From Gordionus sp. m RMFG-2023 (Eukaryota; Nematomorpha; Gordioida; Chordodea; Parachordodidae), in contig NC_088775.1 of NCBI RefSeq assembly GCF_954871325.1, forward strand, positions 16,097,561-16,161,560: DNA of 64,000 bases, in the 5' to 3' direction. Made by a program: the position numbers and the translations under genes. This document shows, in pieces, positions 1 to 12,856 of this stretch (positions are counted from its first letter, which is position 1; every line of letters begins with the position of its first letter). The notes beneath the pieces are model-generated. The model had not been told where the DNA came from. It searched no databases and saw only the letters and a program-made list of their open reading frames with translations.

Positions 1-1771
1 GTTTGCCACTTAAATTTTTTTCTTAGTCATTTCTGCCCAAGATTCTGTCTCATCTACGAACTTATTTTTTAAATGTTTTTTTTTATATTCTATATTTTAA
101 AAATTTGTATATTTTTTAAAGTTAAACACATTTTAATTTTCCCATTTTTTTAGCATTCTTGATTAAGTAGTTATATTTTAAAAAAGGTAACCTATAAATG
201 AAGAATATATTTCTAGTTTGGAAAACAAAACCGTTTCGGGCTGCATATTTTTTTTAAGTATTTAGAGAAATTAATAAATCTAATTTTAAAAAAAGCTTTA
301 TTTATAGGTGAACTTATATTTAGATACCATTTTACTTCGTAAAGTATCATTTAATAAGAATATCGCCGGGATCAAATCAATCATTGCTTGCCTTCTTTTA
401 AGAGGAGCTTATGTTTAAATCCAACATATAAAATAAAATGATTTAGAATATAACGCTAAATAAATATACCTTCCCAAAATGTTTAAATAAATCTTAGTGG
501 AATACCGATAGCAACACTATTATAATGAATCAACATTAATCTACGGTTCTGTGATTGACACAAGATTTGAATTTTTAATTAATTTTTTTTCATCAACATG
601 TATACTAAGCTGGAGTCAAGAAAAGTTAATGTTTGGATATATATAACCTTTTCTTATTATTTATTTATTAGCCGGTCCAGAATTGGAGTCCTCGTGATAT
701 TTAAGAGTTTTTGAGTTAGGAATGGATTTTAATTTCATATAAATTAAATACTAGATTTATAAAATATTAATCTTTGGCGACATTAGAGCACTATCAATTT
801 TGGAGTTATTTTTATAGTTTTATATACTTTACATTTATTTTATATATTTTCATAAATAAAATTAAAATGGAGCATTTTGAACAAGAATTAATTCATAAAT
901 TGTATAATTTGCTCTTAGTGGTATTTTGATTTTATCAATAAATAATTGCTCAAAAAAATTTCTCTCGTAAAATATTTTTAGGCATTTATCTCATTTTTTT
1001 ACATACATTGATCCATAAGTTATTTCTTATATTTACGTTATGTGAGGTTACTAAAATGAGATGAGGGTTTTAATTGTATTTCTTATTTAGTATGGAATTT
1101 ATTTTAATGAGTTTTTTCATATTCTTATATTAATATACTCTTTAGCCTTTTTTTTACAACCAAACCACACTATTTTTTTTAAAAAAAAATGAAAAATATT
1201 TCATCAAGTACCACAATAATATCAAAAATCATATTTTTATGAATACATTACTAATATTGTAGCTAGAATGAAGTCATATAGATATACCAGGTTATTTTTT
1301 GATTACGATATTTTTGAGATTTAAATAAATTATCTTAAAATATATAAAAGTAATGTAAAATTTAAATTTTTATTAATCTATATATTATTGAAATCCCCCA
1401 TAATAAATTATTATTATAGAGCACTTTTTTTATAAACCCTTATCATTTAGAAAGAAATAAGTTGTTAAATTTTTTTAGGAGTGTCAAAAAGTATAAATGA
1501 CTGCAGTGAAATAAAATACTGGTGATTTTTTATTTAATTTGATTTAATTTAAATGTAAACGCTATATAAAAATATTATTTGCAAGGATCATTTACATTTT
1601 CATTTGCATTAAATTTTTTTTAAAAAATGATTTTATTAATAATAAATAAATTTATACTCATTTGTACATGTTTATAAAAAATAAGTAAAATAAATAATCA
1701 TAATTCGATTCTTATATTTGATAATTTGTTATTCTAACGACTAGTTGATATGAGGGAAGATTTGCTAATTA
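1..1771. other. AT-rich DNA, no gene seen
   Basis: Very A/T-rich with many homopolymer runs and no reading frame, inverted repeat or recognisable domain that I can support. It lies downstream of the 3' end of the minus-strand metalloprotease gene, so its right edge probably holds that gene's 3' UTR; no distinct polyadenylation site was settled on. Confidence 0.5.
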
Positions 1772-4700
1772 CTATCCGCGATTCCAAAAAGAAGTGGCAC
1801 TCTGTTTCAAGCGTTCTTTATACAAGAAATATCCTATGACGATCGCCACAACAGTTCCCGCTAGGATAGTTCCCAAAAGTATGTGAATTTTATTAAGATG
1901 ATTTTTCTTAATCTCTTTGAGCTTATTATTTTTCTTGGAAATTTTTGTTGTCTTGCGTGAATTTTTATAATTATATGCAGAATCAAAAGAGGGCGGAGTA
2001 GGAGGGTTGACAATTTCTATACCTTTAGCAGTAATGCCTTCGCCAATCAATTCGTTTGTATCACCAAATTTGGGGTATACTTTATCTAATGTTTGAGGTA
2101 TGTCTACGCAACTTCCCCACATGCAATATTTGTTTTTTTCGGGATTGCATACAACTCCATTAGGTAATGGTCGTATTGGAAATCTACTGCTGTTAACACC
2201 AGGTAATAAGGTACATTCTATTTGGCATTCATTTAGATTAATAGAATTTTTTCCAGATATATATGGGTGCGTAGTCTTTTTATTTTCACAGAATTTTTTC
2301 TCATAACTGGACAAAGGCAATAGTGTTTCACATTTTTTCTAAAAATTTAAAAAAAATATATATATAATATTAAAAATTTATTATAAAGATGGGGAAAATT
2401 ATAAAATTTAAAAAGTTTTACGTTCGTAAAACTAAAAAAATGATTCACACCTTTAAGAAAACTGTATTTTTTTAAATATTTGATATTACCGATTAGAGAT
2501 CTGCAAAAGTAGGCCCGACTCGGCCACAATCTGGGCTTATGTTTTTTAAAAAAACTGGGTTCGGTCTGGGTCGGGCCTAATATTTTTTTAAAAAATTCGG
2601 GCCAGGTCGGGCCTTGGAAATTTTTTTAAATATATCTAAATTCAATTTTATGTTGAATTTTTTATGAAAGTAAAAATATTTAATTTTATTTATAAAAACT
2701 AGATGCCATATGAAGCATATCTTTTATTTTGGTATAATAATTTTTAAAAAATTTAAATTATAATTTTTAAAAAAAATTCATTTAGCCAGTAAAACTTTTT
2801 AAAAAAATTTCGAACCGGCTGGGCTTGATAAATTAGACCCGATGCTAGGCCTAAAAAGAATTATTTGTTATTTGATATTCGATTCGTATTTTACGAATAC
2901 GAATATTCGAATCGAATATGAATAATGAGAAAAATTATTCGTATTATTCGAAATTATTTATATATAAATATTCGTAATTATTCGCAAATATATTATTGCA
3001 AGTAAAATAAAAAGAATTAATTAAATTTTCCTAGTGGATATCATTTCGTTTAATTTTATTTCCTATTATCAAATATCAAATCATAACAAGTTATATTTGC
3101 TGAAAAAGTTTAATGGAAGAAAAGGAAAAACTTCAAAGTAAAATATAATTATTTTATTTTGATTGTTTCTCTTTAATCATTTTTGATGTTATGAACATGT
3201 CAAAACATTTTTATAGAGTGTGCCTCTTTCCCATATTCTCGAGCTCTTGGCAGATAAATAATTTTTTTTGACTAGTTCTTATTATTTGATTAGGAAAATC
3301 CTTTTCCCATTTAATAACCTTATTTTGGGCAAATTTTAAAGACAATCTAATTCAGATAGTGCATTATAATATCTTCATCCTCTATTACATTGTCATAATC
3401 ACCTCTAAAAATTATATTAATAATTAAATAAAGGAAATTTATGCTACTAAAGTATTTTTAATAAATAAAATCTATAATGAAATACTTTCTAAAATTTTGT
3501 TATATTTTATATGCAAAAATGACAATTAGTTTAGAGAATCCTTAAAAGTGTCATCTTTAAACATCTGTAAAATTTTTTTGCAAAATATTTTATAAGCTTT
3601 AAAAAAATATTCGAATCGAATAGAATATTCGACGAATCGAAACGAATAATGATTTTATTATTCGTACGAATACGAATAACGCAATTATTCGATTCGTTTT
3701 TTTTGTAGGCCTACCCGATGCAGATCAGATCACTATAACCAACTTTAGACAAAATCATGTGATAATGTATTATTATTTGTTTCTTTTTATAAAATTGTAT
3801 GTTTTTATTTATTTCATAACATTTTTACATAACGATAAATTAAATATTTTTTATTTAGTCTGATATAAAGTGTAAATTTTATGTTATTAGTATTTACATT
3901 ATGTTATTAGTATTTAGATGATGTTTAGTATTTATTATAAAGTAAAAATTTTTGTTTAATTGACCATTATTTTTTTTAAAAATATTTTGATTAATAAAAT
4001 TTTGATGATAATTTGACTTATTAATTTAGTAAATAATTTAATTTTTCATTAGATAATTAATCATTTATTTAAAACTACTTTTAAACTAGCTTTGATTAAT
4101 AATTGCTACCAAAACAATTACATCTTAGACTGAAGATTTATTTATTTAAATGCATATCAATGCAAATGAGCTAGTGACAAGTCATTTTGCTTCCTCGTGT
4201 AAATAATGTATATGTCAGCGTCAATGTCTTTTTCCCATTAAGTGTTATTTCAACTTTAAACTAATTTTTGAGAGCGTTTTTTAAATTTAAAACTATGATT
4301 TTACCGGAAATGTATGCCATCATGTTTGGAATCCCTACCCTATGAATTTCAGACAATTTTTCCATGAACTTTTAAATATAATTTATATTAAATTTTCCAT
4401 AAATTGGTTAACAGCGAAATTGTCTACAGTTCATAAGATAGGTATTCCAAACATAATAGAATATATTTTTGGTAAAATCCAATTTTTAAATTTAATAAAA
4501 CGCGCTCAAGAAATGATTTAAAGTTTTAAAAAAATAACACCTTGCCGCTTTTATTTTTCTTTAAATAATTACTTCAATATTAAATGATTTAACAATTTTA
4601 AAAATTACAATAAGCGAAATTTATATTTAAAAAAATAAACATTTGTTAAAAACAACCAAAATTTATATATAATCCCAAACTAAAAATTGGCACCATTTTC

Positions 4701-7700
4701 ATAAAATCTGGGTGATTCCGTCAGGCCACTTTCCATCGGATCTAAGAAGTCCTTAAGTTGCAGGTTTAGGGGCAGATTTTATGTTGGATCAAAAAATTGT
4801 TATGATTAAGCTGAGGATTCGGCCTTAAGATCTGCAATGTAAAATGTGCATTCTGTTCGTAGTAGTTCTGCAGACAGAGCAAATGTGAAAGGTTATCGTA
4901 CAATTAATGTTATTCCAATAGCGTGGGGAAGCTCATTGTTGGTGAGTCGGAGCTGAAGATTGTTAGAAGGATATTCCAAAAATTCATGCCTGTATCAATT
5001 AATTTAAGGAGTGAAGAGAAAATACTCGGTTAGTAGCATGCTAGATAATATAGATTAAACGTAGTGAGCTACAACTGGCTTATATCAATCCTTCTATCCA
5101 TTGGATTCAGGCGATAACACGATCATTTAAAATTTTACAAAAACTATAATAAAAAATATCCTATTTTTCAGATTTTCATCTATTAATATAAATTAATTAG
5201 GAAATTAAAATGGCGTGTCACATGTCTTCAGCTTCAAAATGCATTTCAATGAATAAATCATCAAATTATTATTATGTGTCATTAGACAAAATGACATAAA
5301 TTTTTGACTACCAATTAAGATTTTCTTAACTATGATAGTAAAGTTATTTAATCATAAATTCGTCCACTTTTCTGTAGCTTAGTTAATAGCTGTAAATTAA
5401 GATTATATCCAAAATGTTGTTTAAAAATTACTTGATCTGATATATCCATTAGATATATCAAATAAATACATAAATCGAATAATTAACTGCATATAAATTC
5501 ATATTAATAAAATAAGATCAAAGGAAGCCATCCCCCAATTAATACCTCGACAATTCATCAAAATAAATGTTAGTAAACTTTGTCAAGGAAATCTTAGATT
5601 TAAAATGTCTATTTTTAAAAGTAAGGCCGCTTCCAAACACAACTTTTTTTCAAAGCTAGACAGCTTAATAGATGTGTTCCAAACACAATGTTTTTTGAAT
5701 GCATAAGATATTGCGTTATTTTTAATATCAAAACCAGTAGCGTACGCAGGAATTTGGTGTGGGGGGGGGGGGATAATTAAAATTTTTTAAAATAAAATTA
5801 TTGTTATTTAAAAATATCAAGCATAAATTTATTAGGACTAATAACTATTTCTAATATACAAATTTAAATTAATATGAATTATAAAAAATTAAATATATAA
5901 ACCGATATATAAAAATAAATTTGAAAAATAATAAACGAATATAACCAGCGGCATATAAATACTTTAAATAAATCTGAATTATCAAATTTTAAGTGGATAT
6001 AAGCAGGATATGATGACTATAAAATAAATAATCCATAATAGAAATTTAAATTTTTTTGAGCTTTTAAAATTTATATATAAAGCATAAAAAATCTAAATGT
6101 TGGAAATATGAATAATTATATTTTTTATGTAAAAGAAAAATATATAAGACATTAAAAAATGATAGCACAAAAAATATTATAGAAAAATATGAAATTCCTC
6201 ATCAGCATTAGCTCTAATTTCTTTGAGTTCTAATAAAATTGTCTCTGCTATTCTCATCATCTCAATCAAAAATCAAATCAATATCAGGTATTTGAAAAGC
6301 ATTACATAAAATAGTTGTATAATTAAATAATTTATTAATACATTCTAATGCGAAAAAAAAATTTGGTATAAGTATTGAATCAAGTAACTTGCTTGCTTCT
6401 GAAGAAATATCTTTTTCAGACATTGTGATATTTCTATAAGAGCATTAATAATCGGCTCTTCTAACTCGATAAAAGCTGTTACTGCTTGATGTCGAAGACT
6501 CCATCTTGTTGGACAAGATTTTTGCAATTTTTTTCTCCTTGTTGGGCAAGGAGTTTCAGATATAATTCTGTTCAAATTATTTTGACGCTTGGGGTATCTA
6601 AACATCTCATAGATGCTAGATATTTTACCTGATATAAATATAAAAAATTTAATTTAATAATTAAAAACCTAAGCAATTTGATATCAATGGTAAAGAACAT
6701 GAATCCGATATTGCTAAGTTGAGTGAATGTGCAGCACAGTGGACATATATAGCTGTTGGGCATTTTTTTTTAATACCATTGAATTGTCCACTCATTGCAC
6801 GTGCTCCATCATACCCTTGCCCACGTATCATATTTATATTTAGCTATATTTTTTAAAATAATTATATAATAAGATTAATTATTACTTTTAATTTTTTAAG
6901 ATTCACAAATATTACATCAGCTAAAGCAGACCCAGTCATGCTTGAAACAGGAATAAATTGGAGAAACATTTCCTTGATAATGTTTTTGTATCTACATATA
7001 GCGCACACAACGACATCTGCTCAATGCCAGCAATGTCCGTGGTCTCATCTGCCAAAATTGAGAAGCATGGGGCAGAATTGATTTCAACAATCAATTTTTC
7101 TAAAATGATATTGTTGCAAATATCAATTATCTCATTTTATATCCTAGGGCTGAGATAAGTAGCATTTTTATTGGTACTAATGAGGCTCTCCATTAATACA
7201 GGATCTCCTAATGCTTTAAATTTTAAAAGTCCACGGAAATTACCTTCGTTATCATTATTATTAAAATTTAAGCTTCCTGAATCCTTGTGGGAACGAAGTG
7301 CTAGGCCTTGCAAGTCACAATATAAAATAGTCTCAATAGTTAGTTTTATCTTGCCTCTATTTTCTTTTGCAATTTTAACCCTATTTTTATCAATTATTGA
7401 TGAAATGGGAATCATATCCCCCTTTTGAATTGATTCTTTTGAGGAAATCATCAGTTCACAGCTTTTGTTTATTAAATTATCATACTATACTTTTTTGCTT
7501 TTTGGCATGATTTTCACCTTCAGCGTTTTTTAAAAAAAAGTATAATATCCATGACTAGAAATTTGAAAATTATAATACCGGGAAATTTAAAAATAATAGA
7601 TAAATATTACGCCACAAAGAAAACTTGAAAATGAAATTAATTGATAAAGTTAATTAGTAAATGAAAAAGGTAATAATATAAAAATTTAAAAAGAAATAGA

Positions 7701-10700
7701 TATGAATAATTATAATAAAATATAAAAAATAATATTTTTGAAAAATATGTCTGGCATCTGCATTTTGGCTTGGGGGGGGGGGGTGTCCTCCTGCCCCCCC
7801 CCCCGCTGCGTACACCAATGTATCAAACTATTTTGATAATTTTTAACGATTAAATGGCTTCTTATACGATTGAAGTGAACAAGTTCCTTTTTAAATATTA
7901 TATTATGCAATCATGTTAAAGCAGGTGAGTGAAACAAACTTACTCAAATAAAGTATTAGATGAATTGGGAATTTTTTATGCTAAAAGGTAAAGTAGTTAT
8001 CTTGTTGAGTTTACTAAACACTTTTTTATCTATAATTTCTAATCAAAGGAAATATTAATTATATTTCTGTTATTACATTAAAACAAGTATTCAATGAATT
8101 TAAGGAAATTTTGATAATGGTAGATAACTATTCATGATCTTTACTCTGAAAATGAATATAGCAAATCAATATTACAATCCCAGAATATCTTAGAAGTTAG
8201 AACAATTATAAACCTCAGCTAAAATGAGAGATATATTGATATTGAAATGTTTTTTACAATTTGCATAAATGTTTATATAAATTTTCTGCAATTTAAATAT
8301 ATTTATTAAATTATTATAAACAATTACATATTTAGAAATAAAAACCTTGAATTATTTATTAAAGTTATGTGAATATCATTTATTATAATTTTAATTCTTT
8401 ATAGGTTATAGCAGCATCCATAGATTTTCTATCTTTATCCCTTATTTCTCTTAAATACATCACTTGATTCAATATTGAAAACATGTATTATATATTTAAG
8501 ATAGATATTCATTGCCTACATGCCTAGGAAAATGTTTTAAAACATGCTGTTTGGAAGTGGCCTAAGTATTATAAAAGTTAATTAATATAATCATTTCTAT
8601 TTATATTAATATTAATATAACAAACTAATGCTATGCCAAATATTTTTATTACGGGTTTTCTACATTTGATTGCAATAAATTTGATTGGTAAATCATCACC
8701 ACCTTCGCATGGCTCACCCCCAAAATGTGGAAAAGGTTTTGAGCATGATTTTATCCAATATTCTAAAGGTTGGGCTCCAATTATGCATTCAGTGTTTATA
8801 CAACGTTGATAGGGTATCCATGGTCCCCATTTACCATCTGTAGGTGTAGGACGACCAAACCTATTAATACTTATAGGAGGTATAGATACACATTTACCAT
8901 TGTAACACCAACTGTTTTTACCGCAATAACTCATTTCCAAAGCAGGGCCGCCTGCGCTGACTGACGTCCATCCTGAAGTATAGCCTAATTTTCCGCAAGG
9001 TAAAAGTTCGCAAATAGGTCTTTTATCCGCTTTATAATAATAACCACCCATTCCTTTATTAATATAGCATTGCTCATCTAACGATATATCATATCCATAA
9101 CCGGGCTTATTATACGTATTATATTCTGACGGGGAATTTGGATTATCATACAAACATTTATAGCTAATTGTTTGTTTTAATAACACCTCTCGAGAACATT
9201 GTGACCAAAATTCTACTCTCTCTGCCGATATTGCTCTCATTATATAACCTTTATTTGTGCATGCTGGAACAGCCACATCATCATGTCCAAATCCTAAGCT
9301 AATTGTCAATTTAGTAAAAAAAATACATTTATTAGTCTATTTAACTTGTGGCCTAATTCATGTGTTATTTCTATAAATATGTTGTATCCTTTATGAAGGC
9401 CGCCTTCAACAATAGCACAAGATAAAGATTCGTGGCAAATTGTCCCAGTTTGTGCACCACCTACGATCATTGTCGATTGATCATCAAATAAATCAATCCT
9501 TTAAAACGAATAAAATAAATATAAGATTAAGGTTTGGTGTCTCAATAATAAATTATGTTTTTTTCTCTTATCCATATTATAATAAGTAAAATAAATTCAC
9601 GCACTACCCCGTGTATAGCAGGGCATTATCCCATCTCTTATCCTTTAAATTAATCACTGGCGAATTTTTCGAAGCTTGATATTTGCAGAATAAGTTTAAG
9701 TATTCTTGCCATCTCCCATCGGTTTGCATTGTAGAAGGTTGGCTTGTCATAAATATAATTTTTACAATATAAATTCCTATAGATTTCCCTAAACTGGGAT
9801 GTCTAAATATCATATTGGCCATGTTTATAGTAGCTAATATGTATTCAACAGCTTTTTTCTTATTTCCCGCCATGTATTTACTCATAAAACTATAAACATC
9901 CATAAAAACAGCTGTTTCAATTTTGAGTTGACTCGTATCATCCATTGTTTTCCTTTTAGATTTCACTTGGCGAAGTTTAAACATTCTTGCTGGGTCTGTA
10001 TATATAAAAATAAAGTGATATTTTAAAGTATTCGTTATACTAATAGAAAAATTGGTATTAAATAACTAAATTATTGGTCAACGATGTCTGTGATATTTTA
10101 AAGTATTCGTTATACTAATAGAAAAATTGGTATTAAATAACCAAATTATTGGTCAACGATGTCTTCTTAATTTCTTTTAAATACAAATTTTTTTTATTAG
10201 TAAAATATTGTGTAAAACATAACATTTATAAAAACTTTATAAAAAAGTGATAAGTCACTGAAACTAGGTGAAATTTTAATTTTATTTTTTTTTAAATATT
10301 TTTTTATTAAAAAATAATAATTATGCGATCGTGTGACGATTGCTGTATTTTATTATGGCCATTAGTTAAGGATTTTTTAATTAGTAAATTTTAGTTTAAC
10401 GTATAAAATTTAACAAATATTTTTTCCTCCTTTTTATGGATTACATAAATTTTACTGAGATCATAATCTCAAATACAAGAACCATGGCTTTCTTATAAAT
10501 AACACGTGTAGTTATATTAGCATGAAATAGGAGATAAATGCAGCATCTTATAGATTAAGGTGCTCAACATGTTTAAGCTGCTTTTCTGATAATATTTAAA
10601 TTTCAAGAAAATAAAAGGAAGTTATTTATAGTTTGCGTTAAATTTAGACAAAGAGAACTATATATATTTTAATAATTTTGAGAAGAATTATGTTAAAAAT

Positions 10701-12629
10701 ATCTTGTTACCTTAAAGCCCTTTTATTTTGTAAGTTAATATAATATAAGGTGTTTTCTTTAATTCCATTTTTTTATAATAACTTTTCAGGCCGCAAATTA
10801 TAGGAAGGAGAACAGGAAGAAAATCTTCTTGTCATAAATTTAAGTAAGTTAATTAAATTTTTAATTGATATAAATTTATATAGAACTATTTTTGTTTTTC
10901 CTTAAAATTATATTTATATCTATTATATTTATTTATATATTATGTTTATTCAAATAAATTGCTTAATTATCTAGCATTTGATTTAATAGCCCTAACTTAG
11001 TAGCATCCACTATAACAGCCTTTTTTAAATTTAAAAAAAAATATTTTTTAGACTATATCCTATATATAAAAAAATAGATCTCGAAAATTAGGCGAATTCA
11101 ACGATAAAAATATAGCCATTTTTAATGTAAAATTAAAAAATTGTGAAAATTTTCACAAAAGTTATGCAATTCTTAAAACTTCTGAGTAATGAAACTTTGA
11201 ACATTATTACATCAAAGAATTTCCACCAAGCCATACGATCGCATATTTTAAATAAATAAAATAATATTAAAAATTTCCCCTAGTTTCAGTGACAGTTTAT
11301 AATTTAAAAAACGTATTAAAAATCTTATTATAAACGGTTAAAATATCATAACCAAGTATTCTTTAGTTGGGTTCCCAAAAAGGAGCTATAGTTAAATTTA
11401 AACATATCAATTTACATTATTTTTGCTGTAGAAAGAGAAAGTCACTTGGTTCATTAGTAAATATCTTGATTTTTGAGCATAAAAGTTTTAAAAATTCGAT
11501 TTTTTAAATATGATTTTATTAGTTGATTCTCTTAAGATCTAATAAAACAATCTAAAATTATGAAGAAAAAAAACAATTAAAAAGTCATTTTTAAAACTGA
11601 TAAAATAATATTAATAAATATTAAGCAGTAAAACTTTAAATGCTTAAAAATGAAACTCTTCCTAAATATTGGAATGAAAATGAGATATTTTTAGCTCTTA
11701 ATTCGCTAGCTTAGAAGATATTTAAATTTAATTTGTCATGAAAGATTGTGTTTAGTATACTAATTACCATTTAATTTTGATATATTGTTGATATGATACA
11801 AAATGACTAAATCGAAGAAAGGGCAAACTTCCCTAGAAACATTAAACTTTAATACATGTTTTGCATAAAAATTTGGTAAGCTTTTTATCATGATCTTTTT
11901 CTTCGGCGAATAAATGGTACCTATCTATAATAATTATAATAATTTTTAATAATTATTTAAAAATTAAGAAAGTTGATTAGAATTGAAAAATTTTCGATTA
12001 AAGTAAAATATGTATACTAAAATTGTACAATAATGAAGAAGCCCACCCTAAAGCTCTCAATGATCTATAAATTGTTATGGAACCTTTGTTAAGTATCATA
12101 ACCACGGACATAGACAATTCAATTTAATTATTAAATATCTAGAATTTTCTAAGGCAATTATCGAACATTCTAAATCTAAATTGTTAAAAGTTCTATTCCT
12201 ATTACTATCTATAAAATATTGATTTATATGTGTTTTAACAAGATTCATAAATTATTTTAAAAAAAAATTAATATAGAGATAGATAGTGCAATATAATTTA
12301 TTGTTTTGTAACTAAATTGTCATAGAAACTCAAACTGATCATGCAGGAGATGCAATCTTTAATATATCCGACAAAATGACATGCATAACTCGAGGAATTG
12401 AAATCTATTTTGGTATGGTTCCCCGGATCATCATTAATTTCTATTATAAGATTGGGATCGAATAGATTTGTATTTTTATACATTATGGCTTCGATATTGT
12501 TAATAAACGGTTCTGTCAGTTTTGCTAAAAATATTTCTAAATCATACATTTTATGACATCTTGATGTAATATCTGACAGTTCTTTCATCCATTTATTTTC
12601 CGTTATTATATAATAATCAAAGGTGGGAG
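1772..12629 (-). CDS. ADAMTS-like membrane-anchored metalloprotease, gene 1 (5' partial)
   Basis: A zinc endopeptidase of the M12B (reprolysin) family, expected to cut extracellular or cell-surface proteins. Exons in reading order: 12629-12313, 11924-11768, 9995-9608, 9498-9346, 9298-8653, 2338-1772; all lengths fit the phases (about 742 residues). The first two exons give the prodomain, with a paired-cysteine block like other M12B propeptides followed by SFYDNL/IGTIYS across the splice. The next encode the catalytic core (AVFMDVY, LLYTGIDLFDDQST). The zinc site HELGHN|LGFGHDD is split by a 47-nt phase-2 intron. The 646-nt exon carries WSQCSREVL, an ADAMTS-type cysteine-rich stretch and a thrombospondin-like module (DGKWGPW, FGGEPCEGG). 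The last exon has more cysteines, a Lys-rich stalk, a membrane helix (ILLGTILAGTVVAIVIGYF) and a tail of about 15 residues. No first exon or signal peptide was found. The 6.3 kb last intron is filled with transposons. Paralogue of the gene at 28492-36348. The exons look intact, so it is probably functional. Confidence 0.85.
2495..3735. repeat. hAT-like non-autonomous element interrupted by a second one
   Basis: The outer element begins near 2495 (GATCTGCAAAAGTAGGCCCG) and resumes after 3712, ending near CCCGATGCAGATC; the two ends are inverted around the shared GATCTGCA. Its interior is A/T-rich with scattered GGGCC/GGCCC words. It was split by the insertion of the element at 2845-3712. Family assignment rests on terminal style only. 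Similar termini occur near 22600, 51470 and 61583. It lies in the last intron of metalloprotease gene 1. Confidence 0.5.
2845..3712. mobile_element. hAT-type non-autonomous element inserted in another
   Basis: The element is flanked by the perfect 8-bp direct repeat acccgatg at 2837-2844 and 3713-3720, the target-site size of hAT transposons. Its ends are inverted (CTAGGCCTAAAAA and, reverse complemented, AGGCCTACAAAAA). Just inside both ends it carries repeated ATTCGAATCGAAT/ATTCG words, like the subterminal motif arrays of hAT elements. No transposase domain is readable inside. It sits within the older element at 2495-3735. Confidence 0.75.
4241..4542. repeat. Hairpin MITE, about 300 bp
   Basis: A long imperfect palindrome: the left arm starting AGTGTTATTTCAACTTTAAA is matched in reverse complement by the right arm ending AAAATAACACCT. 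The inner arms share ATGTTTGGAAT and TTTACC words, and each arm is roughly 120-140 bp. There is no coding potential. The target duplication is unclear, so the superfamily is not assigned. It lies in the last intron of gene 1. Confidence 0.6.
4543..5734. other. Intronic DNA without recognised feature
   Basis: Part of the last intron of metalloprotease gene 1. The stretch 4690-5050 is less A/T-rich than its surroundings (for example CATCGGATCTAAGAAGTCC) and may be a dead transposon, but no frame, terminal repeat or domain could be assigned. Confidence 0.4.
5735..7820 (-). mobile_element. hAT transposon with decayed DUF4371/ZMYM-type transposase
   Basis: Inverted termini CAGTAGCGTACGCAGG (5735) and CATTGGTGTACGCAGC (reverse complement at 7820) match at 12 of 16 positions, and each is followed inwards by a poly-G or poly-C run. 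Flanks show a near-identical target repeat (tatcaaaac and tatcaaac). The minus strand from about 7451 down carries pieces of a hAT transposase: ILYCDLQGLALRSHKD, NEGNFRGLLKF, NATYLSPRIQNEI, a FSILADETTDI stretch with the first catalytic acid, IRGQGYDGARAMSGQFNG, and CPTRWSLRHQAV. These are characteristic of the DUF4371/ZMYM1-like hAT clade. The frame is broken several times, so the element is dead as an autonomous copy. It is inserted in the last intron of gene 1. Confidence 0.9.
7821..8652. other. Intron remainder without recognised feature
   Basis: A/T-rich sequence between the decayed hAT and the donor splice site of the 8653-9298 exon. I see no additional element in it. Confidence 0.4.
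10016..10165. repeat. 75-bp tandem duplication
   Basis: Two adjacent copies with period 75, starting TGATATTTTAAAGTATTCG and ending CAACGATGTCT, differ at one internal position plus the last base (aactaa versus aaccaa inside). It lies in the intron just upstream of the 9608-9995 exon of gene 1 and ends within the intron, so it does not affect coding. The near identity suggests a recent event. Confidence 0.85.
10254..11293. mobile_element. Terminal-inverted-repeat DNA element, about 1.04 kb
   Basis: The left end GTCACTGAAACTAGG is repeated in reverse complement at 11293, and similarity continues inwards for about 80 bp to ATGCGATCGT. Short TA dinucleotides lie close to both ends, but the target duplication is not certain, so the superfamily stays open. 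Inside, plus-strand 10790-10854 looks like an isolated exon (acceptor ttttcag, donor gtaagt) with a basic frame reading GRRTGRKSSCHKFK. The element occupies much of the intron between prodomain and protease exons of gene 1. Confidence 0.65.
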
Positions 12630-12740
12630 CTATGGGGAATAGAGTTAAAATTTATGACAATTAATATAGTTAAAAATATAAAATATTAGAGATTTTATAG
12701 AATTGGATTTATAAGAGTTAGTCAAAATTCAGCTACACCA

Positions 12741-12856
12741 TTATCCTGTATTCAAAGTTAGCACGAATTCGCGGCGAAATATACAAAATATGCTGTATTT
12801 GTGTATATTTTTATATACTTCGCCACGAATTCGCGCTAACTGTGAATGTAGGGTAA
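12741..12856. repeat. Palindromic MITE, GTTAGCGCGAATTCGCG family
   Basis: A 116-bp imperfect palindrome: TTATCCTGTATTCAAAGTTA with GCACGAATTCGCGGCGAA on the left, and the reverse complement ending GCTAACTGTGAATGTAGGG on the right. Three relatives are at 51764-51842, 53016-53126 and 53124-53227. The ends read TTA(C/T)CC...GGGTAA, compatible with a piggyBac-like TTAA target site, but this is an inference. Confidence 0.65.

Noticed and set aside
6958-7428. Plus-strand frames of 66 and 85 codons
   Set aside because: Antisense shadows of the minus-strand hAT transposase at 5735-7820.
8770-8964. Plus-strand 64-codon frame
   Set aside because: Antisense shadow of the metalloprotease exon 8653-9298; the same applies to the frames at 2100-2306, 29138-29434 and 29458-29646.
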